Shown here: in pieces, positions 24,230 to 33,390 of the stretch
How the letters are laid out: every line of letters begins with the position of its first letter
Position numbering within the stretch: position 1 is the first letter of the stretch
Origin: Alphaproteobacteria bacterium
GTDB taxonomy: Bacteria > Pseudomonadota > Alphaproteobacteria > Sphingomonadales > Kordiimonadaceae
Length of the DNA stretch: 64,000 nucleotides
Assembly: GCA_013372975.1 (NCBI GenBank)
Contig: JABXIS010000004.1
Span: 1 to 64,000 of the forward strand
Direction of reading: 5' to 3'
The notes under the pieces: model-generated
Seen by the model: only the letters and a program-made list of their open reading frames with translations
What the model was told of the DNA's origin: nothing
The model's database searches: none
Program-made: the position numbers and the translations under genes

Positions 24230-24699
24230 CGGCGTTCAAACGCAAGGCGCTCATTCCATTCGGACAGGAGCGCGCTGATGCTGGTTACCGTGCTGCGGAG
24301 TGACGCATGATCTGCCTTTTGTTTTTCTGGCGTGTTTTGGCGCAGGAAATAGTCGATCATGGTCATCATGCGCTCGAGGTCACTGGCCTCGCTTTTATCG
24401 AACACGCCGGCTGCATGGCAATTGACCAGGCGCTTCACAAGGTCAAGTTCAAGCGTCCCTGACAGCACGATCACCAGCGCGTTCGGCTGCTGGCCTCGCA
24501 CTTCTTCAGCCAGCGCGGCGCCGCATTTTTCACCGGCAAAATCATTGTCGAGCACATAAATGTCATACCCGCTGCTGATGTCCGTTCTTTCACAAGAGCT
24601 GATCATCAGCTCTGGGAAACGTTGGCGCAGCTTAAGCGCCAGCATGCCTGAATAGTGTGGGTCATCATCAAGGATCAGAAGTTTACGCAGCGATCTCAT
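24226..24699 (-). CDS. Single-domain response regulator
   Basis: A 157-residue receiver-like protein. LLILDDDPHYSG carries the acidic pair, VLDNDFAGEKCG the phosphoacceptor region and LSGT..VFDKSE the Thr/Lys positions. No DNA-binding output domain is present; a helical tail of about 40 residues follows. Its start overlaps the end of the Wzc-like gene by 17 bases. It could tune the neighbouring co-polymerase or act in a relay with the adjacent REC-Hpt protein. Confidence 0.75.
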   Translation of the reverse strand: MRSLRKLLILDDDPHYSGMLALKLRQRFPELMISSCERTDISSGYDIYVLDNDFAGEKCGAALAEEVRGQQPNALVIVLSGTLELDLVKRLVNCHAAGVFDKSEASDLERMMTMIDYFLRQNTPEKQKADHASLRSTVTSISALLSEWNERLAFERR

Positions 24700-26749
24700 G
24701 GTTCTTTCCTTTCAGTTGGGATTGCATTGACGTGGTAGATTGAAGTCCAGGGTCTTCGGCCCGTGCGCCTGTCATCACCGGCACAATGTTTCGCAAGCGG
24801 GAGGCCGTGCGCCGAACAGCGCGCACGCTGTCACCCGGCGATACGATGGCCAGCGTGGCATCCGACAGGTTTGGCAACACACGGGCGGAGAAATGATGCT
24901 CTGGATGGCCGGCATAAATGAGGATCAGGTCATAGTCCGCAGACCGCTTGATCAGCCAGTCTTTGGCACGGTCCAGCGAGTAGCCCCCGACCATTGATCT
25001 TGAGCCAAGCGTGACAATGTCGAAGTGGCCCTTGCTTGACGCCGTAAAGGCTTGGCCTTTCATCAGCTGGTCGGAAAAGCCCTTGTCGCTTGTACCCGCG
25101 TCTTCCGCGGCCATCACGAGAAGCGTGCGGTAACCCTGCTCACCCGCGAGTTCCGCCAACCGGGTCGCCGGGAAGCGGGCTTTGTCGGAGAAACGGATGA
25201 GGCTCAGGATCACAGTGCCCGCGTTCGGCCAAACGGGACCCATCTGCATATCACCGAGGAAAGCCGCGAGGTCTGCATCCTGGGTCTTGCTTGGGAACAC
25301 CGCCGAAGCCGGGCTGTGTGTCATGATCGCATCGAGGTCGTCGCTGTAGCGGATCACGCCCGAAAGCTGGCGCTTCAGGAACACGATAGCGATCATCAGG
25401 AAACCGCCGGCAACAAGGGCGGCGGCCGCGATCTGCTTGCGCTTGTCGCTTGCGGGCGCGTCCGGCAAGCTGCCGCGCGATAGAATTTCGATGCTGCCAG
25501 GCATATTGTTTCGGCTTTCCAGCACCACCTGGTCGAGGATACGGCGGGTTTCCCCCAGCATGCCGGCAACTTCAGCCTGCTCGGCGTTGATCCGGCGTAA
25601 CTTGATCAACTTGCCGTTCAAGTGCTTGGCCTCATCCGACAGGTCCTGACGCCGATTGCTCAGCTTGGTTCTGAGCGCCTGCAATTCAGCCAGTGACTGG
25701 GATTTTTCGGCGCCATCTGCACCCGTAATCGCGCCTGTCTTGCCAAGGGTGGCAATCAACCGCCGACGGGTCTCAATAGCCTCGTCGATCACCTTCAGAC
25801 TGGCGGCCAGCGTGGCAACTTTGGGGTGCGTATCCTGATAGCGCATCTGCAGTTTTTCAAGTTCGGCGGCGCGTTTGGCGCGTTCGAACACCATGTCGGC
25901 CATCGCCCGGTCAAGAAGCGTTGCGCGCTTGATTTCCATGTCGCCGGTATCGGCGTCCAGAGCCCCGCCACTGGCTTCCATCTCGATCAACGTGTTAGTC
26001 AGCTCGGAAACTCGCAGATCCAGCTCCTCAAGCTGGGTCACCTTGGTTAGGTGTGCCTTGGCAAGCGATGTTGCGTCATATTCTTCGCCAATCTCCAGAA
26101 GTTCGCCGCTCAGGCGGCGCTGCTTGGCTTCAAGTTCCAGCACCCGAACCTCAAGTTCCCGAGCGCGGATGCTCTGACGTGACCCAGACTGTTCGGCATG
26201 AAGCGCCACATAGGCCTCGAGAAGGCTGCGAACTGCGCGCTGCGCCATTGCCGGATCCTTGCTTGCAGCAGAGACCGCGATCAGGCCTTTCTCCTTCTTC
26301 ACCGTCAACATGTCGGCAAAGTCTTTTTGCTTCATGTCTTTCGGCGCGCCGTCCCGGCTCTTATCCAGGAGAATTTCGAAGCCACGTTCGATCACCGGGC
26401 GGCTCTGGATATAAGTGGCTTCGGCCGAGACAAAGGCATCATATAGGCGCAGCCTGCTGTCATCCCGGTCGGCATACAGAATCTTCGGTTCCTTTGCCAC
26501 GAGCCGAATGAGCCCATTGCTGACATAACTTGGCGAGACAAGGTTATAGGCAAGGATGGCAAGTATTATCCCAAGGATCGCACCCGATACCAGCGTTGGC
26601 ACCCAAAGGCCACGGAAGCGGCGCATGACCAACAATAACGGATTGTTCGATGGGGCCTGTTCCTCCTGTACAAAGGCAGTGACCGCCTGCAGGCTTTCCG
26701 GGCCCAGGTCGGCGGGGATTTCGCCTCTATCTCGGGTGTTTCCAGCCAT
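24683..26749 (-). CDS. Wzc/GumC-like polysaccharide co-polymerase with degenerate kinase domain
   Basis: A 688-residue inner-membrane protein. A Wzz domain has its first helix near residues 50-72 (VPTLVSGAILGIILAILAY), a long periplasmic coiled-coil part and a second helix near 435-455. The C-terminal domain aligns with BY-kinase folds, but the Walker A site is gone: the strand VILSLIRFSDKARFPATRLAE has no GKS/GKT. No Tyr cluster is seen at the end. It should set chain length and link synthesis to export through the Wza-like protein, without self-phosphorylation. It is separated from the upstream glycosyltransferase by three bases. Confidence 0.85.
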   Translation of the reverse strand: MAGNTRDRGEIPADLGPESLQAVTAFVQEEQAPSNNPLLLVMRRFRGLWVPTLVSGAILGIILAILAYNLVSPSYVSNGLIRLVAKEPKILYADRDDSRLRLYDAFVSAEATYIQSRPVIERGFEILLDKSRDGAPKDMKQKDFADMLTVKKEKGLIAVSAASKDPAMAQRAVRSLLEAYVALHAEQSGSRQSIRARELEVRVLELEAKQRRLSGELLEIGEEYDATSLAKAHLTKVTQLEELDLRVSELTNTLIEMEASGGALDADTGDMEIKRATLLDRAMADMVFERAKRAAELEKLQMRYQDTHPKVATLAASLKVIDEAIETRRRLIATLGKTGAITGADGAEKSQSLAELQALRTKLSNRRQDLSDEAKHLNGKLIKLRRINAEQAEVAGMLGETRRILDQVVLESRNNMPGSIEILSRGSLPDAPASDKRKQIAAAALVAGGFLMIAIVFLKRQLSGVIRYSDDLDAIMTHSPASAVFPSKTQDADLAAFLGDMQMGPVWPNAGTVILSLIRFSDKARFPATRLAELAGEQGYRTLLVMAAEDAGTSDKGFSDQLMKGQAFTASSKGHFDIVTLGSRSMVGGYSLDRAKDWLIKRSADYDLILIYAGHPEHHFSARVLPNLSDATLAIVSPGDSVRAVRRTASRLRNIVPVMTGARAEDPGLQSTTSMQSQLKGKNHEIAA

Positions 26750-26752
26750 GCC

Positions 26753-27622
26753 TTATCCCCGTGCCGTCCCGGCCTGACGGTTGCTTTTGTCCTGCTCCCA
26801 CCTTACCTGGCCGCGCAGCAGCGCATTTCTGATGTGCGCAAGAATTGCTACCAGGAAAAAGATGGCCGCACCGGGCCACAAGAGCGGCGAGCGCAAAAGT
26901 CGTCCAAGGAACTGGCCAGCCCGGTCCCGCCTGCTCCCGCCAGGCGAGAGGACCTGATCCTTTTTCAGGTCCTGATTACCGCGATAAACTCGGCTACGCA
27001 CCTTGATGAGACTTGCAAGCGACCGTGGCGCCGCGATTTTGTAGGGCGCAGCATCAACCCAGACACTGTTGCACAAAAGGCGACGGCGGACATATTCATC
27101 GTCATTGACTACAGGTGGAAGGCAGCCAAGCCGATCCAGCCCACGTCTGCTGACGGTAAAAAAGCCACCCATCTTTTGCTTGTCGAAATACGGATTCTGC
27201 TGCCAGGCCCGGTAGAATGCGGCCACCGCCCAACTGCACTGGCTGGTCTCAAAGCGGGCAGCCCCGTAGGCCATGTCGGCGCCCGACCAGTTCAGCCGGT
27301 GCACCAGCTGTCTGACAGCCGCTGCATCCGTTATGATATCGGCGTCCAGAAACACCACTGGGCTGGTCCGAGCGGCCGCGATTCCGGCATTGAGAGCAGC
27401 GGTTTTTGACGCCTGCTCAAGAACCAGAACGCGGGCGCTTGGTGCTGCGGCACGGGCGACGGCGGCTGTGTCGTCCATGCATCCGTTGCAAACCACGATC
27501 AAGTCGAACTCATCCGCCTGTGCTTCAGCCAGTAGGGCCTTGAGCGTGTGCCCTATGGTCGCTGCTTCATTGTAGGCTGGCACGATGATGGTGCAAACAA
27601 AGGGGTTCAGGGCATCAGGCAT
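26753..27622 (-). CDS. Family 2 glycosyltransferase
   Basis: A 289-residue GT-A enzyme. The nucleotide-binding strand is CTIIVPAYNEAATIGHTL; the metal-binding DxD site is FLDADI; VVNDDEYVRRRLL is an acceptor/catalytic acidic motif. A hydrophobic helix near the C-terminus (WPGAAIFFLVAILAHI) anchors it to the membrane. I chose the ATG at 27622, which overlaps the preceding gene by eight bases; an upstream in-frame extension lies wholly inside that gene. Sugar unknown. Confidence 0.88.
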   Translation of the reverse strand: MPDALNPFVCTIIVPAYNEAATIGHTLKALLAEAQADEFDLIVVCNGCMDDTAAVARAAAPSARVLVLEQASKTAALNAGIAAARTSPVVFLDADIITDAAAVRQLVHRLNWSGADMAYGAARFETSQCSWAVAAFYRAWQQNPYFDKQKMGGFFTVSRRGLDRLGCLPPVVNDDEYVRRRLLCNSVWVDAAPYKIAAPRSLASLIKVRSRVYRGNQDLKKDQVLSPGGSRRDRAGQFLGRLLRSPLLWPGAAIFFLVAILAHIRNALLRGQVRWEQDKSNRQAGTARG

Positions 27623-28115
27623 GACGGACCTCCCGTGGTTTGGTTTCAATGAAATCTGTGATGGCGCACAAAAGCTCGGGCGAGGCGACATTCTGAAGCC
27701 CCTCCCCGCCTTCAAGCGCATGCAAGCTGTCCAGCTTTTGAAAAAGCGACGCTTCATCCATCGCCACATAAATGCCGCGCCGATTGCGCAGGTTGGCGAC
27801 AGTTGCCAATTGGTGGTCGTTACGGTGTTCACCGTATCGGGCCAGCCGCGGCATCAGAATGATGGGCTTGCCGGCGCCAAGGGCCGTCAGAATGGTGCCC
27901 ATCCCAGCATGCGACACAACAATTTTGCATTTTGCAATGTTCTTTGCGAATTGCTGCGGCGTCAAAGTGGCCATCCATTCGATGTGGGATGGCACTTTCC
28001 CCTTCGGGCCAACCTGGGCAAACACTTGGCTAGATCTTTGAAAAGACTGCCATTTATCCAGAGATTCGATCAATCTGTCGAACGGTAGCTGGGTTCCTAC
28101 GGTGGCGAAGATCAT
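27615..28115 (-). CDS. ALG13-like glycosyltransferase subunit (sugar-nucleotide half)
   Basis: A 166-residue protein beginning MIFATVGTQLPFDRLIESL. It is the C-terminal GT-B half of a split UDP-sugar transferase; SHAGMGTILTALGAGKPIILMPRL is the donor-binding motif shared with MurG. It should pair with the ALG14-like membrane partner encoded just upstream. The ATG at 28115 is preceded by AAGGAG, but that site lies inside the 3' arm of a terminator-like hairpin, which predicts conditional expression. Confidence 0.9.
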   Translation of the reverse strand: MIFATVGTQLPFDRLIESLDKWQSFQRSSQVFAQVGPKGKVPSHIEWMATLTPQQFAKNIAKCKIVVSHAGMGTILTALGAGKPIILMPRLARYGEHRNDHQLATVANLRNRRGIYVAMDEASLFQKLDSLHALEGGEGLQNVASPELLCAITDFIETKPREVRHA

Positions 28116-28158
28116 AAAAAAACTCCTTCTTTGACAGTGTGTCTTGCCAAAGAAGGAG
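28116..28158 (-). promoter_or_regulatory. Terminator-like hairpin that hides the ribosome site of the ALG13-like gene
   Basis: On the minus strand CTCCTTCTTTG (28158-28148) pairs perfectly with CAAAGAAGGAG (28133-28123) around 14 bases, and is followed by seven T (28122-28116) and then the ATG. This has the full form of an intrinsic terminator. Its 3' arm contains the AAGGAG of the next gene, so it can act at both transcription and translation. Confidence 0.7.
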
Positions 28159-28189
28159 CAATGGGCGTGCCAGTATAGACAGGGGGCGA

Positions 28190-28654
28190 CTAGAGGACGC
28201 TCCCATGGTATTCTGCGCCAAATTTCTTGGATACATCCTGCCACTGGGTAAACACCTTGTCGGCGTGGCTCATGGCCAGCTTTGCGGACAAGGACATCTC
28301 CTCGGCGTTCGCGACACTGTCAACAAACAGGCTGCGGGCGCCAATCATTCGGCCGAACCGGCAGGCAAAATAGCCAGGTGCTGCGCCTGTGGACACAACC
28401 ACATGGGGCCTGACCCAAAGTGTGATCAGCAGCATCTTCAGCGCCATCAGAATGATCGCAAACTTGGTATCCCGGTTACCATCAGGCACAGTGAAAAAGC
28501 GTTGACCGGGCACGTCCCCACGGGAATCCGGGTTCACGGTGACATATGAAATTTCGCATTCTGCAAAGGCTGGACGCAACCTGAGAAGCTGGATCCAGTG
28601 CCCGCCGCCAGAGGCAACGGCTAGCACGCGTTGACGTTGTGTGTGGTTGGACAT
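28190..28654 (-). CDS. ALG14-like glycosyltransferase subunit (membrane partner)
   Basis: A 154-residue protein with the GT-B N-terminal motif LAVASGGGHWIQLLRLRP and a hydrophobic segment (FAIILMALKMLLITLWV). ALG14-type proteins bind the lipid-linked acceptor and recruit the ALG13-type subunit. The ATG at 28654 overlaps the end of the upstream glycosyltransferase by 34 bases. It is followed by the attenuator-like hairpin, so the two partner subunits may not be made in equal amounts. Confidence 0.88.
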   Translation of the reverse strand: MSNHTQRQRVLAVASGGGHWIQLLRLRPAFAECEISYVTVNPDSRGDVPGQRFFTVPDGNRDTKFAIILMALKMLLITLWVRPHVVVSTGAAPGYFACRFGRMIGARSLFVDSVANAEEMSLSAKLAMSHADKVFTQWQDVSKKFGAEYHGSVL

Positions 28655-29895
28655 GGCTCTGTTGTCTCCTTTCCATGAACGCGAGAAACGCAGATTTCTG
28701 CGTAGTAAGTAATCAGTCGGTCGATCTTCTGTGGCCAAAGGGCGATGGACTGCATGCGCTCCAGCGCACCCTCCCCCAGCCGGGCCCTCAGGGCAGGCAT
28801 TGCATGAAGTGTGCGAATTGCGGATGCGATATCAGCCGCAAACGCATCTGGGGAAGTAATGGGAACCTTGAAGCCGCAACTGTCGTCCACAACGTGGCCA
28901 GGGCCACCCCGGTCGGCGGCGATTACTGGCAAGCCAAAGCTCAGGGCTTCATATACTACGCTGCCGGACGGCTCGCGGAAGCTAGGGAAGCAGAAGACGT
29001 CTGCCTGACGGTACAGCGCATCCACCGCCGACCGGCTGATCTGGCCGTGGAAGGTGACTTTCCCAGTCAAGCCGAGCGCGTTCGCCATCTCACGGCAGTG
29101 CTGCATTTCCTCGCCCTTCCCGGCGACATCAAGGTGCACGCTGATATCTTTCAGATACGCCATGGCCCGGATTACATCCCTGAGGCCCTTTGTGCGCACA
29201 CCGCGCCCAACATGAAGTAACCGCAATGTGGGCCTTGGCTGCTGGAACGGAGAGTTGGGTGGCATCAGACGCTCGACGCCCAACTCGCTTTCGACCGCAA
29301 AACGGGGAAGATCAAGCGACGGAATCAGGTCTTTCACATAAGGCGCAACACCAAGAAGCATCGACGCCCGTCTGTAAGTATGGCGCAGCAGTGGATCAAA
29401 CCGAAGGCGCCAGTTATCAATATTGCGCAACCCCATATACCAGCGACCGCTTGCGCATTCCGCCTGGAACGCGGCGGGCGTATCCAGGCTACCGCCCTGG
29501 GGCCCAAGGACAAACGGGATATCAAAGGCTGCGAGCGGTGACGGGAAACGAAGCGCGATCGGCGCGAACTGATGCCCGATGTCAAATTCCTGGCCCGCGG
29601 CCAGAAGCGCTCGGATCTCCTTCTTCGCCCAGCGGTAGAATGCAGGGTAGGAGAGTTTGGCCATGGCGTTCAGGCGTTCATGGCGGCGGCACCAGGCAGG
29701 CTCGGCCATTGTCATCACCTTGACGCCCGGCAACTGGCCCTGAAGGGTTTTCCGACCCGGGCGCTCCATCGCCAAAAGGGTAACGTCAGCACGCAACGCT
29801 AGCTCCTCCACCCATTTCGCGGCGCACCAGGCTTCGCCCACGTCCGTCAGGTCGCAGTAGGGCGCAAGCGCCAGAACTTTTGGCCGCCAGGTCAT
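28621..29895 (-). CDS. Family 4 glycosyltransferase
   Basis: A 424-residue GT-B enzyme. The C-terminal donor domain shows LRLLHVGRGVRTKGLRDVIRA and the E-x7-E type motif FCFPSFREPSGSVVYEALSFG. The N-terminal acceptor domain begins VLALAPYCDLTDVGEAW. I chose the ATG at 29895, which overlaps the upstream gene as ATGA; the longer frame lies inside that gene. Sugar and linkage unknown. Confidence 0.9.
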   Translation of the reverse strand: MTWRPKVLALAPYCDLTDVGEAWCAAKWVEELALRADVTLLAMERPGRKTLQGQLPGVKVMTMAEPAWCRRHERLNAMAKLSYPAFYRWAKKEIRALLAAGQEFDIGHQFAPIALRFPSPLAAFDIPFVLGPQGGSLDTPAAFQAECASGRWYMGLRNIDNWRLRFDPLLRHTYRRASMLLGVAPYVKDLIPSLDLPRFAVESELGVERLMPPNSPFQQPRPTLRLLHVGRGVRTKGLRDVIRAMAYLKDISVHLDVAGKGEEMQHCREMANALGLTGKVTFHGQISRSAVDALYRQADVFCFPSFREPSGSVVYEALSFGLPVIAADRGGPGHVVDDSCGFKVPITSPDAFAADIASAIRTLHAMPALRARLGEGALERMQSIALWPQKIDRLITYYAEICVSRVHGKETTEPCPTTHNVNAC

Positions 29896-30836
29896 AGCAT
29901 CGCTCCTTTCCCCGCAGGCCAGGCCCTCAGGAAATTCCTTGTTACGCCTACGAAATGAATACCGCGCCGCCAAGCCGTTCGCTTGATGGCAATCAGGCCA
30001 AACAGGCACCACAGGGCCGCCCGGCTGGCGTTAAATGCCAGCAAAAGGACGTAGACACACAGTGCCCGCACAATCCCATAATGCTTCCGGTGCAGCCGCA
30101 CCGTTGCCTGGCTCAGCATCAGGTCGCGGCGATGATTAAGCGATGCGGAACTGCCGCCACCGAAATGGGTAATCGTACCGACCGGCGCGAAGTGCACCTG
30201 CCAGCCACGTCGCCGCATGCGTTTGCACCAGTCTGTTTCCTCACCGAAGAAGAAGAAACTGTCATCCAGCAGGCCAACACCGTTGGCACACGCGCGGCGC
30301 ACCATCATGAAACAACCGGACACCGTTTCCACGCTGCAGGCCTGATCGCGGGTGCAGTCCAGCATCCGGTACTGGCGGAAGCGGGGCACGCCCTGCAGCC
30401 TGTCCAGCGCTAGGGTCTGATAGAAAAGGTTGGCAAAGCTTGGGAACAGGCTGGTGCTGTGTTGCAGGCTGCCGTCGCGGTTCAGCACCCGGCACCCCAT
30501 GGCACCAACCGCCGTGTTGTCCCGGATATAATCGAAAGACTTCTGCAGCACGTCGCCGTGCACCAGCGTGTCAGAATTCAGCAGCAGGAAGAAACTACCG
30601 TTCGTTTGCTCGATCGCCACATTATTCGCCGCGGCGAAGCCCATGTTCCGGGCATTTTCGATCAACCTGACGGATTTGAATTCTGCGCGAACCATTTCCT
30701 GGCTGCCGTCTGTTGACGCATTATCCACGACGACAATCTCGTGTCGGCAATCGGGCGCGTTTTCCAGCACTGAATTTAAGCAGTCGCGCAGCATATCGCG
30801 GGTGTTCCAGTTGATGATGATGATACTCAGGTCCAT
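29892..30836 (-). CDS. Family 2 glycosyltransferase, rhamnosyltransferase-like
   Basis: A 314-residue enzyme. Motifs seen: SIIIINWNTRDMLRDCLNS, VVVDNASTDGS, LLLNSDTLV (DxD-type) and FFFFGEETDWCKRMRRRGW. This pattern is typical of the WbbL-like family that often transfers rhamnose. A membrane-associated segment lies near residues 255-285. It overlaps neighbours on both sides, inside the operon. Confidence 0.9.
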   Translation of the reverse strand: MDLSIIIINWNTRDMLRDCLNSVLENAPDCRHEIVVVDNASTDGSQEMVRAEFKSVRLIENARNMGFAAANNVAIEQTNGSFFLLLNSDTLVHGDVLQKSFDYIRDNTAVGAMGCRVLNRDGSLQHSTSLFPSFANLFYQTLALDRLQGVPRFRQYRMLDCTRDQACSVETVSGCFMMVRRACANGVGLLDDSFFFFGEETDWCKRMRRRGWQVHFAPVGTITHFGGGSSASLNHRRDLMLSQATVRLHRKHYGIVRALCVYVLLLAFNASRAALWCLFGLIAIKRTAWRRGIHFVGVTRNFLRAWPAGKGAML

Positions 30837-32134
30837 GCGGGTCGCCTCACATAGTTTGGGGTTGCTGCCTTTGGCTTCGCCCGTGCGCCACCTGTTGCAA
30901 GGTGCGGGCGCACAAGCGCCATACCGCAGCCAATGAAGAAGAAGAATTGCACCATCAGCGCATTCCAGAAATGCACGGTAAGCCCGGCCAGTGCGTAGCC
31001 GACAAAGGCCACAAGCCAGGATTTGATGGCGTTTTTACAGAAGCGGCTGGAGCCCGTATTGGCGCGCAGCTTCATCAGAATGAGGATGATGGCGCTGATA
31101 AGGAACAGGAACGCCGGCACGCCGTAGCGCACGGTTGTCAGCAGCCAGTAATTATCCATGCTGTCGCTCATCCAGGGCGCGCGGATCCAGTCATTCAGGC
31201 CGATGCCAAAGATCGGATGACGCCCTACCTCGGCAGTGCCATAATCCCAAATATGCACCCGGTTGTAGGCGCTGTTGGCGCTGAATGTCAGATAGGAAAT
31301 GAAAATCAGCACAGGCGACCGGTTCGACAGCAAGGAAAGTGCCACCCAGATCATGAAGAACAGGCCGATGAGCATATACCAGCGCCCTTCAATGCCCCAG
31401 GTAAGCCGGTCCCAGGCAATCAACCCGATCTGGAGCGCAAGCGCAGTGAAGGGCCCACCCGAGAGGGAAAAGAAAGTGGCACCCGCCACAACCCCAAGCA
31501 TCTTGATGGACTTTTTGTCCACCCTGCCACCGCCGAGGACGAAATAGGTGCCACCAAAGCCTGCGGCCGCGAATACACCATACAGGATCGGGTGCTCGAA
31601 CGACGTGAATGCGCGCGTCAGGCCAAGGCGGGGTTCAATATAGTGCGGGCCGGGCCCGCCCAGCAGGGCCTTGAAGGTGTTCCGCAAGAGATGGACACCT
31701 GTGAAAGACTCCATCACTGCAAACAGCAGAAGCGAGGCCGTAATCGCGAATACCAGCTTCAGCACCTTGGCGTAATCTTCCGGTGTGCGCACATAGGCCC
31801 GCGCCATCAGGTAAGCGCCGAATGTCTCGAACACATAAATGCCCGCGGTCTCAACGCCTTCGGCGATGCCCATGGTGACAAAAAGCGCAAGGGCTGCCCA
31901 AAGCGAATGGGCAAACATGAGATAGTCCGGCAGGCAAAGCGGATTGTCCCTCATGGACAGAAGCTTCATCAGGGCCGGGAAAAACATGCCAATCAGCACA
32001 AGGCGGTAGGGCGACATGCGGATCGACCCAAGCGAAACGGACGTTTCCGGCGGCAAGGTAAAGCAGATCAGCAGCGCGGCAACCGAAGCCACCGGCCAGA
32101 CGCTGTCCCGCGCATTTGTTGCCGCCTTTGCCAT
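30827..32134 (-). CDS. O-antigen ligase/polymerase family membrane protein (Wzy-like)
   Basis: A 435-residue protein with about eleven hydrophobic helices. A periplasmic loop with NRVHIWDYGTAEVGRHPIFGIGLNDW carries the family's Arg and the HPIFGIG motif of the Wzy_C domain. It likely polymerises lipid-linked repeat units flipped by the Wzx-like protein. The ATG shares one base with the upstream stop (TGATG). The Lys/Arg-rich tail is cytoplasmic. Confidence 0.88.
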   Translation of the reverse strand: MAKAATNARDSVWPVASVAALLICFTLPPETSVSLGSIRMSPYRLVLIGMFFPALMKLLSMRDNPLCLPDYLMFAHSLWAALALFVTMGIAEGVETAGIYVFETFGAYLMARAYVRTPEDYAKVLKLVFAITASLLLFAVMESFTGVHLLRNTFKALLGGPGPHYIEPRLGLTRAFTSFEHPILYGVFAAAGFGGTYFVLGGGRVDKKSIKMLGVVAGATFFSLSGGPFTALALQIGLIAWDRLTWGIEGRWYMLIGLFFMIWVALSLLSNRSPVLIFISYLTFSANSAYNRVHIWDYGTAEVGRHPIFGIGLNDWIRAPWMSDSMDNYWLLTTVRYGVPAFLFLISAIILILMKLRANTGSSRFCKNAIKSWLVAFVGYALAGLTVHFWNALMVQFFFFIGCGMALVRPHLATGGARAKPKAATPNYVRRPAWT

Positions 32135-33390
32135 CAGCCACGCTGCTCCTCTGCCCACAAGATTTCTTTGGGCTCATGCAGCTTCCGGCTTCTGACCCGC
32201 TTGAAGGTGCCCGCTACCGATTGGACCTTTGCCTTTACCGGCAGCTTCTTCCAACAGGCGAAACTGTCGTCGGCGGTCGCAGGTGCATTCAGCCCAGCGA
32301 CCTTGAGCGCCACACTGCGGCCCCAGACAGCACCTTTTGTGGTGAACAGATTTGGCTGTGCATCAAACAGGATTGCAGGATCTTTCTTTTCCAGGAACAG
32401 ATAGCCGCTATCGGCAATGGCCTTCAGGAAGGCTCGCCCCCGTTCGGTGCGCACAACAATCAGCGACTTGCCGACGGCGTCCTTTTCGGGCGGGGTCTGC
32501 CACGGGTCCCCAACCGATATATCCGCGTGCTCGCCGGTGTGATCAGCACAAACCTGACAACGCCACTGCCGGTGCTTCTGCAGGACATTGCCCCAGCCAT
32601 CATTGTAGCTGATTGCAACCCGTTGCGGCCCATCAAGCGTGCGCCAGGTGGCACGCATGTCGCCCGGCCAGCCCTCACCGCGATAGTCGAGGGACGCCAG
32701 CACACCCGGTTGGTCCGGCGCCAGATGTTCCAGAAGCTCTTCAGTGCCTTTATGGCTTGGTACCCCTGCGCAAAAAATTGAAATGGTCAGGCCCATCCGT
32801 GCCGCAAGCTCAGGCACATGCCCTGCCACCATGTTGGCGCCAGCAATATCGCACGGCTTGCCAATCACCACGGAAGGTTTGTCCGCATCGGCCACAAGAC
32901 GAAGCTTGTCCCCAATGCTGGCAGGTGCGTATCGAGAGCCCGCACCTTCCATCAGCTCAGCCCGGCATTTGCTGATGGCTGCCTCATTCAGGGTCGGGTT
33001 ATCTTTGCGGGCCTTCACATGAAGCGCGCCGTGGAAGCCCATCTTTTCAATAGCAAAGAGCGCAAGCGCGGTAACTGCACCACCGCTTGATCCCTTGTGC
33101 CGGATGTCATAGGCGCCAGCATAGCCTTCCCACACATCAAGAACCGGCCCCCAACTGCTTTCGTGAAGATCTTTCGCCTCCCCCGCTGAGGCTGGAAAAG
33201 CCCCTGTACAGGCCTTGGCGATGCTTTCTTCCACATCAGCGTCTAGCGCACCGATTTTCCGAGGTCGCCAGTTTTCGTCCGCCGTTTCCGCCATCTCGAT
33301 AGCGGCAGGTGCGAAGGCCGCACAGGCACCGCAGCCGGTACAAAGCCTGTTCTTGAGAATATCATCGATAGACTTGATCTTGCGGGTCAT
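32134..33390 (-). CDS. FrhB-like iron-sulfur flavoprotein of polysaccharide clusters
   Basis: A 418-residue protein of the coenzyme F420 hydrogenase beta-subunit family. The N-terminal cluster motif is CTGCGACAAFAP, where the usual fourth Cys is replaced by Ala. A second motif is RCQVCADHTGEHADISVGD. Such proteins often accompany polysaccharide pyruvyl transferases, and this operon has one. The ATG at 33390 follows AGGAG and overlaps the Wzx-like gene (ATGA). Exact reaction unknown; a redox sugar modification is inferred. Confidence 0.85.
   Translation of the reverse strand: MTRKIKSIDDILKNRLCTGCGACAAFAPAAIEMAETADENWRPRKIGALDADVEESIAKACTGAFPASAGEAKDLHESSWGPVLDVWEGYAGAYDIRHKGSSGGAVTALALFAIEKMGFHGALHVKARKDNPTLNEAAISKCRAELMEGAGSRYAPASIGDKLRLVADADKPSVVIGKPCDIAGANMVAGHVPELAARMGLTISIFCAGVPSHKGTEELLEHLAPDQPGVLASLDYRGEGWPGDMRATWRTLDGPQRVAISYNDGWGNVLQKHRQWRCQVCADHTGEHADISVGDPWQTPPEKDAVGKSLIVVRTERGRAFLKAIADSGYLFLEKKDPAILFDAQPNLFTTKGAVWGRSVALKVAGLNAPATADDSFACWKKLPVKAKVQSVAGTFKRVRSRKLHEPKEILWAEEQRG

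Noticed and set aside
30902-32404. Long open frame of 500 codons on the plus strand
   Set aside because: It is antisense to the Wzy-like and FrhB-like genes, has no family motif and is rich in His, Gln, Lys and Arg as shadow frames are. The minus-strand genes have clear motifs and overlaps.
32134-33390. Missing fourth Cys in the FrhB-like N-terminal cluster as a novelty
   Set aside because: From memory, many polysaccharide-cluster members of this family have Ala at that place, so I noted it but do not count it as unusual.
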